Origin: a virus
Reading direction: 5' to 3' (one strand)
Length of the DNA: 64,000 nt
IMG/VR virus record: IMGVR_UViG_3300044646_002092
Span: 52,445 to 116,444 of that record
The notes beneath the pieces are model-generated. The model worked only from the letters and a program-made list of their open reading frames with translations. It had not been told where the DNA came from and searched no databases. Of the stretch, positions 32,911 through 41,279 are shown piece by piece. How positions within the stretch are numbered: position 1 is the first letter of the stretch; each line of letters begins with the position of its first letter. The position numbers were made by a program, and so were the translations under genes.

Positions 32911-35610
32911 ATGACACTAATTAGACCATCAACAATATATTATTATCGAACTAAAGCAGTAAATTTGAATGGAGAATCCCCATACTCAAATATAGTTTCA
33001 GTAACAACTCCTGCGTCCTCACTTGGCATTGGCGTTACTCCTCCTTCCCCATCTCAGCCCTTAATCATAACGGTAGAAAAGAATAGCAACTCTATCAGGG
33101 TAGAATTGCAAAAAGCTGCTCCTAACGAGTACCTAAAAGAGTTAAAACTTGATGTATCGGTAAACGCTGACTTCAGCGCACCACTTTACTCTAATCTAAC
33201 GTTTTTACTAACGCAAAATATTGCGGCGACAGAAAAAGAAACTCTGGCGCTTACTATTGGCGGCTTAGCGGCAAATACGCTTTATTACTACCGCTTGCGT
33301 TTCTCAAATGCAACTGGACTTTCGGCGTGGACTTCAGCTTCACTCTCTACTACACCAAATTTCCCTATTCCAGACCTCCTCGGCACAACCAATCTCACAG
33401 CTATTGCAGCTCGACTAAACTGGGGCAAAGTGACTGGCGCAACTACATATTTTGTAGATTTATCTACAAACATTGGCTTCACTTCATTAATCCTTAATAA
33501 TGTCAATGCAGGAGATGTCAGTTTTCGAGATGTAGGGTCACTTACGGCTGAAAATCAATATTACTATCGTGTAAGGGCTTCGGATGGCACAACTACCTCG
33601 GCTAGCAGCGATGTAGTGACTTTTACGACACTTCGAGATGTAGAAACTTATGATGAGCAATTTCAGAATCTCGCAACACCGACAATCAGCAACATAACAG
33701 ATATTTACCTCACTTATTTTTCTGTATACTGGGGCAAAGTGGCTTTAGCGGATAGTTATAATGCTCAAATTTCAACTACATCTGACTTTAGCTCGATTAC
33801 TCAAACCGTAAGTACCAAAAATAACTTTGTCAATTTCACAGGTCTAACGGCTGCAACAATCTACTATGTTCGAGTACGGGCAATCTCTGTTTGGCAAACT
33901 ACTACGTATTCAGCCACACAAGTCGTCACAACGCTTTCCCTAAATACTTCATTAAATCCACCACAACTTCTTACACCAACTACAATAACCTCGAAGAGCA
34001 TTTTGTTCCAATGGGTTCTACGCAGCTATGCCACTCGTTATTTGTTTGAGCTAAGCACTTCATCAGTTTTTGCTTCTAGTGCTTACTCGACTATTGTAGG
34101 TAATGTTGGGTCTTTGCTACTAAATGAAGGTATTAGCCCCGCAACAACCTATTATTCACGTATTAGAGCGCTCAATTCTAGTCAGTCCTCAGATTACTCC
34201 AACTCTGTCACTACAACGACCTCAGCAGCCCTTACAAGCATAACTGGAGTCACTACAACTAGTATTACCGATACTTCGGCAGTTATTGGCTGGACTTTGA
34301 ATGGTAGCTACACCGATTATTTGCTTTCAGTGTGGAAAACAGAGTCAAATGCTTATTTAGGAGTCAACTTCTATCGTAATAAGAGCCTTGGGAACACTAA
34401 CACGCACACAATTGACCTATTCTTAGAGCCAAACACCAATTACAGCTACACAATCGCTGGAAAAACAGCTTCTGGGGATACTTTAACGACTCCCGTACAG
34501 ACTTTCTCGACCAAAGCGGCTGCACCAATACTTCAACTAGCTAAAAATCTGCTCACTTGGACTTACAATCTCGACAATCTCGAAGTTAGCACTGATTCTG
34601 ATTTCAAATTCTTGCTTAAGGGGTATCCAAGAAGCGTAGCGAACAATGGCAGCTTCAATGCAGAGAATTTGCTTGACTCTAGTACCAATTACTATATTCG
34701 CGGCAACTTTGAGGGGGGCATCTACTCCAATATAGTCAGTACATCAGCTTTGGCGGTTTACAAAGGCATTATTGGAAAGACTTCCTTTTCTGCCTTCTGG
34801 AAACGTAATGCTGGAGCTACTTCATACAGTGTTCAACTAAAAGTGCTAGATACTGGCAATTATGTGCCTGTAAGTGGTTTCACGTTCCCTAAAAATGTTG
34901 GTGACGTTAGCAGCTACACATTTGAATCTCTTTCTGCCGACACACAATATCAGGTAATTATATATGACTCAAGCTCAAACGTTTCTATCCCGTATTTATT
35001 CAAAACTAATCTGTTTAGCGATACAGAGGAACCTACTACTGCATCTCTTACGATTCCTACAGTAACTCTTGACGGAAGTGCTGATTTTGACCGAGCTAGT
35101 GTAGTGCTAAGTGGTTATTCCAAGTATCTGCTCAATTTGGCGCGAGATAGTGCATTTACGCTCGATAATACTTATTTTGAGAGCAGTTCCAATAATATTG
35201 AGCTTCTGCTTAAGCCTAATCGCACATATTACCTACGTGCTTACGGGTATAACGGAGATGACCGCAGTACTGACCCTTCAACTACCCTTACAATCAATAC
35301 ACCCATTGAACCATATACTGAGCTTACTATCTCTTCAGCGCCAAGCATTACTAATATCAATATACTTGATGAGTCACAAGTCGAACTAACTTTTTCGCAA
35401 GTAGTTAACGCAACTGACTACACGCTTGAGATTAGTAGAGCAAATACCTTTACAATTCTTGAGGAGCTGAGTGTTACAAGGTCTGCTGATAACAAATTCT
35501 TAATCTTCGGATTGAGTGGAACGACTGTATATTACGCTAGACTGTATGCTTTCAATAGCACCAAAATCTCTGCTTACTCATCTACAACTACGGTGGACAC
35601 AACCCCATAA
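32911..35610 (+). CDS. Fibronectin type III repeat fibre protein
   Basis: 899 residues composed of about nine fibronectin III-like repeats, each marked near its end by an aromatic-Arg strand: YYYRTKA (about 10), YYYRLRF, YYYRVRA, YYVRVRA, YYSRIRA, then more divergent YYIRG, YYLRAYG and YYARLYA. The first repeat is incomplete, as if the gene began inside a domain, possibly split from the upstream gene. A rod-like fibre is expected. The end is 4 bases upstream of the kinase-fold gene. Confidence 0.85.
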   Translation: MTLIRPSTIYYYRTKAVNLNGESPYSNIVSVTTPASSLGIGVTPPSPSQPLIITVEKNSNSIRVELQKAAPNEYLKELKLDVSVNADFSAPLYSNLTFLLTQNIAATEKETLALTIGGLAANTLYYYRLRFSNATGLSAWTSASLSTTPNFPIPDLLGTTNLTAIAARLNWGKVTGATTYFVDLSTNIGFTSLILNNVNAGDVSFRDVGSLTAENQYYYRVRASDGTTTSASSDVVTFTTLRDVETYDEQFQNLATPTISNITDIYLTYFSVYWGKVALADSYNAQISTTSDFSSITQTVSTKNNFVNFTGLTAATIYYVRVRAISVWQTTTYSATQVVTTLSLNTSLNPPQLLTPTTITSKSILFQWVLRSYATRYLFELSTSSVFASSAYSTIVGNVGSLLLNEGISPATTYYSRIRALNSSQSSDYSNSVTTTTSAALTSITGVTTTSITDTSAVIGWTLNGSYTDYLLSVWKTESNAYLGVNFYRNKSLGNTNTHTIDLFLEPNTNYSYTIAGKTASGDTLTTPVQTFSTKAAAPILQLAKNLLTWTYNLDNLEVSTDSDFKFLLKGYPRSVANNGSFNAENLLDSSTNYYIRGNFEGGIYSNIVSTSALAVYKGIIGKTSFSAFWKRNAGATSYSVQLKVLDTGNYVPVSGFTFPKNVGDVSSYTFESLSADTQYQVIIYDSSSNVSIPYLFKTNLFSDTEEPTTASLTIPTVTLDGSADFDRASVVLSGYSKYLLNLARDSAFTLDNTYFESSSNNIELLLKPNRTYYLRAYGYNGDDRSTDPSTTLTINTPIEPYTELTISSAPSITNINILDESQVELTFSQVVNATDYTLEISRANTFTILEELSVTRSADNKFLIFGLSGTTVYYARLYAFNSTKISAYSSTTTVDTTP

Positions 35611-35614
35611 AGAT

Positions 35615-36292
35615 ATGATGAAAAACTTCGCTAATTTCAATCTTAGACCTGAAAAAATAAATCTTTACGATAGCAACATAAAAAAAGTTGACTATGTTCC
35701 GTCAATGGGGCAAGTTATCATACGAAATTATCCTGAAGATGCTTTAGACCAAAAAAACGCTAGAGAGGAATTTCATAATGCAAAGAAAGCTGAAAAAACT
35801 AGAGTAGTACCTCAAGTTGGTAAAGATGTGGTAAAACAATCTGACGGAGCAGTGGCATATACTCAAAAATATGGTGGGCGAATGTTGGAAGATTATATTG
35901 ATGATATGTCCCCTAAGCAGAAGTATAAACTTGGTAATCAATTAGGGCGAAGCCAAAGCCGACTAGTTGAACAAGCAAATCTCTATCATGACGATATATT
36001 CGAGAGAAATGTCACTATACCTAATCCTAAGAAGAGCAAAGCTTATCTCATAGATAATGCTTCACTTCAAAAGGTTACGCCAGACAACATAAAATACGCC
36101 AGAAAAGTAATTGGACTACCTGATATTGTAAGTAAAGGATTCACTAAAGGTATACGATTTAACAGTATGAAACACTTCGCTAACTTTGCAAATATTTATC
36201 AGACTGGACTGCAAAATCTGATTAGTCCTGTGGTAGAAAAAGAAGCTAAGAAATACGTCAGAAAAAAGAAAGAAGAGCAGAAAGAGGAATAA
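35615..36292 (+). CDS. Kinase-fold-like virion-associated protein
   Basis: 225 residues from the first of two adjacent ATGs. It begins MMKNFANF and contains MKHFANFAN at about 185, the recurrent HFANF motif. Between them the layout recalls small protein kinase/aminoglycoside-kinase folds: a beta segment QVIIRNYP, a charged helix, a hinge-like YTQKYGGRMLEDYI, then LYHDDIFERNVTI at about 132-144 (family HxDxxxxN) and AYLIDNAS (family xIDFG with Phe replaced by Asn). The usual ATP-binding Lys is not evident (Arg in IIRNYP), so it may be a pseudokinase. The tail is Lys/Glu-rich. Kinase assignment is by motif spacing only. Confidence 0.5.
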   Translation: MMKNFANFNLRPEKINLYDSNIKKVDYVPSMGQVIIRNYPEDALDQKNAREEFHNAKKAEKTRVVPQVGKDVVKQSDGAVAYTQKYGGRMLEDYIDDMSPKQKYKLGNQLGRSQSRLVEQANLYHDDIFERNVTIPNPKKSKAYLIDNASLQKVTPDNIKYARKVIGLPDIVSKGFTKGIRFNSMKHFANFANIYQTGLQNLISPVVEKEAKKYVRKKKEEQKEE

Positions 36293-36440
36293 TAGGGCGC
36301 ACACCAGTTTCAGCATAATTTAGAGGCTTGGTGTGCTGTTTCGCTCCGAAGTTTGAGGACTGTTAGTAGCCTTTCGGAGCCTGTTAGCTGGAGGCGAATG
36401 ATGTCTTTTGCGAAGTGACTTTTTCAATATAGCACAACTA
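36293..36440. other. Convergent intergenic region with two hairpins
   Basis: Two perfect 8-bp stems: GCACACCA/TGGTGTGC (36299-36306 with 36329-36336) and GCTCCGAA/TTCGGAGC (36343-36350 with 36373-36380). Both have loops of about 22 bases and lack T-tracts. Lying between convergent genes, they may end transcription or protect mRNA ends in both directions. Confidence 0.5.
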
Positions 36441-37970
36441 CTAGGCTTGAGGCGCTCCCTCTTGAGGAGGATATTGCTCAGCTTGTCCTTCAGGTGGCGG
36501 CATAGGGGCAGACATCTGATTTATTTGAGCTTGAAGTGCAAGAACTTCACTTTGTTTTTGCAACTCTTTTTGTATCTCAGCTTTGAGTGCATCTTCTTGC
36601 TTCTTGGCTTTTTCTTCTTCGTCGAGCGAAGGTAGTCCAAGATTCTTACGGATGAGGCTAAGTACCTCAACATCATCAGCAGGAATAATGCCAGATGCAA
36701 TGAGTGAAGTGATGGTGCTGAGACGACCGTTGACTGTTGCTTGGTCTTCTTCCACATCAAAAACAAATTCTCCCCAATCTTCGCTGAACCAGCTTGAAGG
36801 AAAGTTGTCATGTAGCAAGCCACGAATCATCTTGTGAATAATTTCGTGCTTGAGTGTAGTTGTTAGCGCAAAAATAGTTGAGTCAAAGGTCATTTTGAAA
36901 TTCTGACCAAAACCATTGTTGCCTAGATTTGTCGTGCCTGAACCGCTATTAACGTCGAAGATGCCTGAAGGTATTGCGAAGCTCGATTGAATGCCTCTAT
37001 CGATGTATTCTAGAGCTTTGAAGTGATTTTCGCTAGTATTTTGTATTTGGATGCGAGTAAGTTCAACGTCGTTATCAGTGACAATGAATCCGCGTTTTTG
37101 AATGTCTTTTAGTTGGTGCGAAAGAGCCGCTTGTTTTGTTAATTGAAGTGGTTTACCCTTGCTGTCTTTTTTGACGTTACCTTGGGTGTCAACCATTGTG
37201 GTCGTGCCGTTGTTGGGTGTTTTTGCCCAGAGTAGACCTTCGCTGTCGTTTTTGATGCGGAGAGCTAGGTGCGTGAGTACTACACGTTTTAGGCGATAAT
37301 ATGGCAGCGCTGATATACCGTCCCCAATACCCCAAACACTTGAAGCGTCGAATGCTGAGCCGCTATTGTTAATTATGTGTATACATTTCTGATATGGAAT
37401 TTTTACTTCCTTTCCATCTCCGTTTCGATACAAAATCCATTCAATCTTGCCCGATTGAGTTGATGACTTCCCAAAAGAAACTATTTGGTCAGGATTCAGG
37501 ACGTTGATATTACCTATTCTCCATTGCCCCCTGTACCCTCGCAGCTTTGATGATTTTGTAAATTCCGCAACTCCAACGCCATGTAGGATAACTGAGGAAA
37601 GTAACTTAAATATAATTTGCTTGAAACTTTTGGGGAGCGTTTTTAAATTACTATTTACAAAAGCCTCTATTTCTTTCTTAGGATGTGAATATTCTCCGAA
37701 ACTTTGGGTTGCCCTAAGTGCTTTAAATGATAAGCATTGGCTTGCTATGGGGTCACGGCTCGCCATGAGCGACATTTCGCGAATTGGAGGACGCTCGGTT
37801 TCTGTAGGATGGTTAATTGCTTGTAGTGCTAATCCTGTGAGCGACGCAATTTCTGTGGAGTATTGTCCTTGTTGAAGTGCTGCCATTGGCGTAGGGGTTC
37901 CAGCAAACAGCAAAGAATCGTCTAGGTCTTCTAATAGGTTTAACTGAGTTGCTTCCTCGAACATTGGCAT
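36441..37970 (-). CDS. Portal protein
   Basis: 509 residues, the usual portal length. The order of motifs fits phage portals: a helical N-terminus, IIFKLLSSVILHGVGVAEF (the characteristic long helix leading into the clip/stem), VLNPDQIVSFG, the WILYRNGDG hairpin, a stretch IHIINNSGSAFDASSVWGIGDGISALPYYRLKRVV (stem and wing), and FKALEYIDRGIQSSFAIPSGIFDVNSGSG. The C-terminus is Glu/Lys/Gln-rich followed by a Pro/Glu tail. It resembles the Mu gp29/DUF935-like portals. It should form the DNA-entry vertex of the capsid. The next gene on the same strand is a homing endonuclease inserted between structural genes. Confidence 0.8.
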   Translation of the reverse strand: MPMFEEATQLNLLEDLDDSLLFAGTPTPMAALQQGQYSTEIASLTGLALQAINHPTETERPPIREMSLMASRDPIASQCLSFKALRATQSFGEYSHPKKEIEAFVNSNLKTLPKSFKQIIFKLLSSVILHGVGVAEFTKSSKLRGYRGQWRIGNINVLNPDQIVSFGKSSTQSGKIEWILYRNGDGKEVKIPYQKCIHIINNSGSAFDASSVWGIGDGISALPYYRLKRVVLTHLALRIKNDSEGLLWAKTPNNGTTTMVDTQGNVKKDSKGKPLQLTKQAALSHQLKDIQKRGFIVTDNDVELTRIQIQNTSENHFKALEYIDRGIQSSFAIPSGIFDVNSGSGTTNLGNNGFGQNFKMTFDSTIFALTTTLKHEIIHKMIRGLLHDNFPSSWFSEDWGEFVFDVEEDQATVNGRLSTITSLIASGIIPADDVEVLSLIRKNLGLPSLDEEEKAKKQEDALKAEIQKELQKQSEVLALQAQINQMSAPMPPPEGQAEQYPPQEGAPQA

Positions 37971-38003
37971 AGCTACACTGAAAATTTTTACTGATTAGCC
38001 CCA

Positions 38004-38924
38004 TTATACCGTACTAGATGCGTGATTGAGTTTCTCTTCTTCGGTAGCGTATCTGTAATTTACAAAATCAGGGCTGGAACTTTTTATTCTTTTGCCTAGG
38101 GTAGCCTTACTTATACCTTCTAATTTTACAGCTAATCTCATCGATTCGTAATAAACATTATTTACCAAAACAGGTATACTACTAGGAGTACCAGCACCAG
38201 TCAGTTTTGCACTTATTTTAGCTCTAGCCTCCATTGTCACATCTCTTCCCATAGTTGCAGCGCTAATTTTAGCTTTAGTTTCTTCAGATGTAACTTTACC
38301 TTTCTGAAAAGCACTCATTTTTGCTCTGCTCTCAGTAGTGTGTACTCTACCCTTATTTATAGAGGCTAAATACACTATTCTTTCTTTCATCTCATCTGTA
38401 AAGGGTCTATCTTTCGCTATTTCACTCATCTTTGCTTTTGTTTCTTCAGTATGTTTCCTACCCTTACCAGCCAAACTGATTTTTTCTCTTGTTTTTTCTG
38501 AGACAATTCTGCCAGTACTTGCAGCACGCAACTTAGATTTGGTTTCCTCGGTATGCTTCTTGCCAAGTCTAGTCTGCTGACCTTTTTTGGATGCCCTCAT
38601 TTTAGCTTTCATCTCTTCTGTAAGATTAACCCCACCCCTCCCGCCAAGACTTATATTGTAGGTGTCTTCACGTTTGACAAATTCTTGAGTTACCATTTCA
38701 GCTTCGGCTAAATAAGCATCAGTAGCACAACTAAATTCAGCCAGTGTAGTCCTAATAAATTTATCTTTACCATACTTCTTCACAGCCAACTGTAAAGCAT
38801 CCCCACTTCCGATATAACACTTAGACTTAGAAGTATTTGAAAGCTTATGCACCCCCACATAAATTTTGCCATTACAAACGTTCGTAGTTTTATATAAAAT
38901 CCAAATCTCTTTATTTGTTTCCAT
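38004..38924 (-). CDS. GIY-YIG homing endonuclease with NUMOD3 repeats (copy A)
   Basis: 306 residues. N-terminal GIY-YIG domain: WILYKTTNVCNGKIYVGVHKL, CYIGSG, an AEAEMV Glu and TYNISLGG. Four to eight NUMOD3-type repeats follow from about 100 (HTEETKSKLRAAS, SEKTREKISLA, HTEETKAKMSE, TSEETKAKISAA), then a NUMOD1-like end (SMRLAVKLEGISKATLGKRI). Free-standing homing endonucleases spread by cutting alleles lacking them. It is divergent from a 47-residue basic gene, an arrangement repeated at 43.7-44.7 kb. About 60% identical by eye to copy B in the GIY-YIG part. Confidence 0.9.
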   Translation of the reverse strand: METNKEIWILYKTTNVCNGKIYVGVHKLSNTSKSKCYIGSGDALQLAVKKYGKDKFIRTTLAEFSCATDAYLAEAEMVTQEFVKREDTYNISLGGRGGVNLTEEMKAKMRASKKGQQTRLGKKHTEETKSKLRAASTGRIVSEKTREKISLAGKGRKHTEETKAKMSEIAKDRPFTDEMKERIVYLASINKGRVHTTESRAKMSAFQKGKVTSEETKAKISAATMGRDVTMEARAKISAKLTGAGTPSSIPVLVNNVYYESMRLAVKLEGISKATLGKRIKSSSPDFVNYRYATEEEKLNHASSTV

Positions 38925-38982
38925 TGCAAATATGCCTTTCCTGAGTTATAATAGATACAGTATAGCACACTGTGAGTATAAA
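38924..38982. promoter_or_regulatory. Divergent promoter region of cassette A
   Basis: Plus strand: TTGCAA (38924-38929), 17 bases, TATAAT (38947-38952), giving a good promoter for the 47-residue gene. Minus strand: extended -10 TGTGCTATACT (38969-38959) for the endonuclease. The two overlap, so binding of one regulator could control both. Confidence 0.6.
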
Positions 38983-39126
38983 ATGCGTCCTGATAAGTCA
39001 AAACGTCTAAATGCAAAGTTATCTGCCAAAAGACATGAAAAATTGTCGAAATATGCAGAGTCCCAAGATAAAGATATGACATCCGTTATCGAGTCGTGGA
39101 TTGATTCTCTCCCCAACGTAGAATAA
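38983..39126 (+). CDS. Small ribbon-helix-helix-like regulator (cassette A)
   Basis: 47 residues: MRPDKSKRLNAKLSAKRHEK, then a helical stretch LSKYAESQDKDMTSVIESWIDSLPNVE. The order of a short basic strand (KRLNAKLS) and two helices (RHEKLSKYAES, MTSVIESWIDSL) fits ribbon-helix-helix DNA-binding proteins. A paralogue of 48 residues lies divergently beside the second homing endonuclease. Its stop overlaps the start of the next gene (TAATG). Regulation of the divergent endonuclease is a reasonable inference. Confidence 0.7.
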   Translation: MRPDKSKRLNAKLSAKRHEKLSKYAESQDKDMTSVIESWIDSLPNVE

Positions 39127-39872
39127 TGACCGATTCCCTATTCCCCAAAGTTGACGGGCATGAGTTCCTTGCACCAAGAAATTCTGTCGGAGTGCCATTC
39201 GAGACGCTGTTCGCCGCCGAGGATAATTCACTTCACCAGAAACTTAACGGTTCCTACGATAAGTACTTCCCCCTCTATGTCCTAACAAATATTCAAGGTT
39301 CTAAGACCGACTACCGCCCAAGTATCAACCTAATTAATGCCACTGGCACTGAAACGAAGCTGAAAGGAGTGATGACCCCGACAATATATAAGGAAAAGAT
39401 AAATAGGCGCGAGGTGGGTCGAAAAAACGATGTTCACCCTATACTCGGCAATAAAAATTTGGCATTAAACAGAATTTACTATCGTGAATTTCTAATACCC
39501 AAGCTCGACCCTCGATATTCTCTGATTATTGATGGCAAATTCATAACAAACACAATTCAAAAGCCAGCCGAACAATTCACAGATATCTCAGTAAGCCCTA
39601 GCAGTGTCTTCGAGCCATTTGCCAAGGGAAGTCTTGTAAAGTACTCTGGTAACTACTGGAGATGTCTAGAGCCTACCAAAGCTTACCCAAGCAGTGAGAA
39701 TACGAGCTGGAAACAACTACCACAGCAACAATCAATTTTCACTGCGGATATCTATTCAATTTTTGGTAGTAATGTACAATTTCTGCAAACTTATACCGAA
39801 GACCGCACTTTTAGACCAGAACAACAAGATACCTCTTTGGTTACATATAATGTTTCGTGTTTTTATGGTTAG
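39126..39872 (+). CDS. Probable structural protein with CBM-like segment
   Basis: 248 residues, beta-rich; no helix-rich region. Residues about 165-200 contain FAKGSLVKYSGNYWRCLEPTKAYPSSENTSWKQL-type spacing typical of small chitin-binding-like modules (YxxGxxVxxxGxxYxC...PxxxxxW). Its start overlaps the RHH-like gene stop (TAATG), so the cassette is inserted in or linked to this operon. A virion or fibre role is likely but the precise part is unknown. Confidence 0.6.
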   Translation: MTDSLFPKVDGHEFLAPRNSVGVPFETLFAAEDNSLHQKLNGSYDKYFPLYVLTNIQGSKTDYRPSINLINATGTETKLKGVMTPTIYKEKINRREVGRKNDVHPILGNKNLALNRIYYREFLIPKLDPRYSLIIDGKFITNTIQKPAEQFTDISVSPSSVFEPFAKGSLVKYSGNYWRCLEPTKAYPSSENTSWKQLPQQQSIFTADIYSIFGSNVQFLQTYTEDRTFRPEQQDTSLVTYNVSCFYG

Positions 39873-39978
39873 ATAGTAATAGGATAAACCGTCCAACAGT
39901 AGTGTAGGTACTGGGGAGTTGTATAAGCCTTAATCAAACAACCCCATCTACCACATCCATAAATTTATTAAGTAAAAA

Positions 39979-40255
39979 ATGAACATCTTATTTATTCTGC
40001 TAGCTGGCGAATCTTGAGTCTGCCTTACAGCACTGGGGATTTACTAAAGGTGGCTGCGAAGATGAAGGAATTTATTGGTATTCACAAGTTTTAGATAGAG
40101 TATTAAATGTGGCAGAATTTCACGATGGAGTATACCTATCTTCTAAGACTAGTAGCGATTTAATACCTAATTATCATGCTTTTCCTCATATTTTGCGACG
40201 TAGAGTAAGTTTGCTGATGTCAAATCATACTATTAGACCAATGTTTACCTCTTAA
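39979..40255 (+). pseudogene. Possible frameshifted small gene
   Basis: ATG 39979 encodes only 12 residues (MNILFILLAGES) before TGA at 40015. In the next frame, from just after TAG 40001, 83 codons run to TAA 40255: LANLESALQHWGFTKGGCED, then IYWYSQVLDRVL and TSSDLIPNYHAF. The two pieces would join into one protein of about 90 residues if one base were inserted or deleted near 40001-40006. CTG 40004 could otherwise serve as start. The second piece has good coding character; family unknown. Confidence 0.4.
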
Positions 40256-40278
40256 GATGGATATACATACGTCTATTT

Positions 40279-40289
40279 TGTGTTATATT
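40279..40289 (+). promoter_or_regulatory. Extended -10 promoter of tRNA cluster
   Basis: TGTGTTATATT: a TG dinucleotide one base before TATATT. The expected transcription start, 7 bases on, coincides with the first base of tRNA-Met. It resembles TGTGCTATA sites before other genes in the window. Confidence 0.6.
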
Positions 40290-40296
40290 AGTAATC

Positions 40297-40371
40297 GGCG
40301 GGATGGAGCAGTCTGGTTAGCTTGCGAGGCTCATAACCTTGAGGTCGATAGTTCAAATCTATCTCCCGCCA
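40297..40371 (+). tRNA. tRNA-Met (CAT)
   Basis: Acceptor GGCGGGA pairs with TCCCGCC, discriminator A. Anticodon loop CTCATAA gives anticodon CAT (40332-40334). T arm GATAGTTCAAATCTATC. No initiator-like 1-72 mismatch, so elongator Met or lysidine-modified Ile is possible. The CCA end is not encoded. Confidence 0.9.
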
Positions 40372-40600
40372 TAACACCCTTCCGAGTGTCTCGGATTGCT
40401 TAGTGAAAGTGGCAGTTTCAACACTGCGCTTAGCCGTATAAAGGCTAGGCTCCTACAGGTGGTCATGGAAACTAACACTGGTGTTTACGATAAGAGCTAC
40501 ATTACGTGAGTATGTAGAGTTGGGGCTGGTAATACTACAGGCTGTCAGTGGTTTCAAGAACGGTTGTAACACAGTTGAGAGCTGACCTCTTATTTAACTT
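40372..40600 (+). ncRNA. Unexplained structured segment within tRNA cluster
   Basis: 229 bases between tRNA-Met and tRNA-Gly hold no recognisable tRNA but six hairpins in series: CCGAG/CTCGG (40382-40394), GCAGT/ACTGC (40412-40427), GCTTAGCC/GGCTAGGC with one G-T pair (40428-40450), AACAC/GTGTT (40474-40485), CTACAT/ATGTAG (40497-40517) and GTCAG/CTGAC (40544-40586). All lie in the presumed tRNA transcript. GC content is higher than in surrounding DNA. It might be a new small RNA, degenerate tRNAs or a processing element. Confidence 0.45.
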
Positions 40601-40671
40601 GCGGTTATGGTATAAAGGAATTATTCTTGGCTTCCACCCAAGAGATGAGATATCGTAATTCTCTAACCGCT
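40601..40671 (+). tRNA. tRNA-Gly (TCC)
   Basis: Acceptor GCGGTTA/TAACCGC, anticodon stem CTTGG/CCAAG with loop CTTCCAC, anticodon TCC (40633-40635). T arm slightly irregular (GAGATATCGTAATTCTC), yet the overall alignment with cyanobacterial tRNA-Gly is good. A mildly degenerate T loop. Confidence 0.8.
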
Positions 40672-40674
40672 TAA

Positions 40675-40747
40675 TCCTCTATAGCTCAGTTGGTAGAGCG
40701 TCGCGCTGTTAACGCGAATGTCCTTAGTTCGAGTCTAAGTGGAGGAG
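40675..40747 (+). tRNA. tRNA-Asn (GTT)
   Basis: Acceptor TCCTCTA/TGGAGGA (one T-G pair), D arm GCTCAGTTGGTAGAGC, anticodon loop CTGTTAA with GTT at 40708-40710, T arm CTTAGTTCGAGTCTAAG. Canonical. Confidence 0.95.
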
Positions 40748-40750
40748 TTT

Positions 40751-40821
40751 GGGTCATTAGCTCATGGGTAGAGCATCTGGCTTTTAACCAGACCAAGACG
40801 ATTCGAGCGCGTCATGACCCT
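40751..40821 (+). tRNA. tRNA-Lys (TTT)
   Basis: Acceptor GGGTCAT/ATGACCC, D arm GCTCATGGGTAGAGC, anticodon loop CTTTTAA with TTT at 40783-40785. T arm GACGATTCGAGCGCGTC is acceptable. Starts four bases after tRNA-Asn ends. Confidence 0.9.
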
Positions 40822-40895
40822 TTGTGATTAGCTCAGTGGATTAGAGCATTCCCCTTCTAAGGGAAGAGTCGTTGGTTCGAGTCCAACATCACAAG
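40822..40895 (+). tRNA. tRNA-Arg (TCT)
   Basis: Acceptor TTGTGAT/ATCACAA, anticodon stem TTCCC/GGGAA with loop CTTCTAA, anticodon TCT (40856-40858), T arm GTTGGTTCGAGTCCAAC. Abuts tRNA-Lys directly. Reads AGA/AGG codons, which AT-rich phage genes use often. Confidence 0.95.
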
Positions 40896-40901
40896 CCAAA
40901 T

Positions 40902-40973
40902 GGCTCTCTAGCATAATGGTATTGCAGCTCTCCTGTAAAGAGCAGATTGTCAGTTCGACTCTGACGGGAGCCT
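40902..40973 (+). tRNA. tRNA-Thr (TGT)
   Basis: Acceptor GGCTCTC/GGGAGCC (one T-G pair), anticodon stem GCTCT/AGAGC with loop CCTGTAA, anticodon TGT (40934-40936), T arm GTCAGTTCGACTCTGAC. Last tRNA of the cluster. Confidence 0.9.
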
Positions 40974-40981
40974 TAAATTTT

Positions 40982-40992
40982 CGCGCTATACT
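40982..40992 (+). promoter_or_regulatory. Extended -10-like site after the tRNA cluster
   Basis: CGCGCTATACT, related to the TGTGCTATA sites, with TATACT at 40987-40992. It lies 24 bases before the ATG at 41016. Confidence 0.4.
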
Positions 40993-41015
40993 AAGTAAAA
41001 CACGGGAATTATATT

Positions 41016-41279
41016 ATGTATTACGCCGCACTCTTAGTATTTGTTGCATTAGTCGTATTTTTTGCTACTCCAGCCTTGAAAAAAAGCGACGATAATCCAA
41101 CTCCTCTAGACTTTCGAGAGATTCAGTATAAACTGGGCTTCCCTAAAACTGGTGGTCAAGGAGGAGGAAGTAGATACACTCCCCCTAAACGCAAGCCTCC
41201 TGAAAGAACTCAACCTACAGGAAGTCGCGTTGAAGATGAAGTTGTAACCAACCCTGAAAATAAACAAGGGAAAAACTAG
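41016..41279 (+). CDS. Small membrane-anchored protein
   Basis: 87 residues. Residues 1-20 are one hydrophobic segment (MYYAALLVFVALVVFFATPAL); the rest is polar, Pro/Lys/Gly-rich and likely disordered outside the membrane (SRYTPPKRKPPERTQPTGS). It may be a signal anchor or an uncleaved signal peptide. Resembles small inner-membrane subunits such as spanin-like proteins only superficially. It stands alone after the tRNA genes. Confidence 0.65.
   Translation: MYYAALLVFVALVVFFATPALKKSDDNPTPLDFREIQYKLGFPKTGGQGGGSRYTPPKRKPPERTQPTGSRVEDEVVTNPENKQGKN

Larger units (their letters stand above)
39873..40296 (+). other. Noncoding or degraded region before tRNA cluster
   Basis: 424 bases without a standard gene. 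It contains a hairpin based on GTTGT/ACAAC (39919-39952) and a damaged reading frame (see next entry). TGTGTTATATT at 40279-40289 ends seven bases before the first tRNA and is a good extended -10 promoter for the tRNA cluster. Confidence 0.5.

Noticed and set aside
36293-36440. Classical terminators in the convergent region
   Set aside because: The two stems are perfect but have no T-tract on either strand, so only a structural hairpin is reported.
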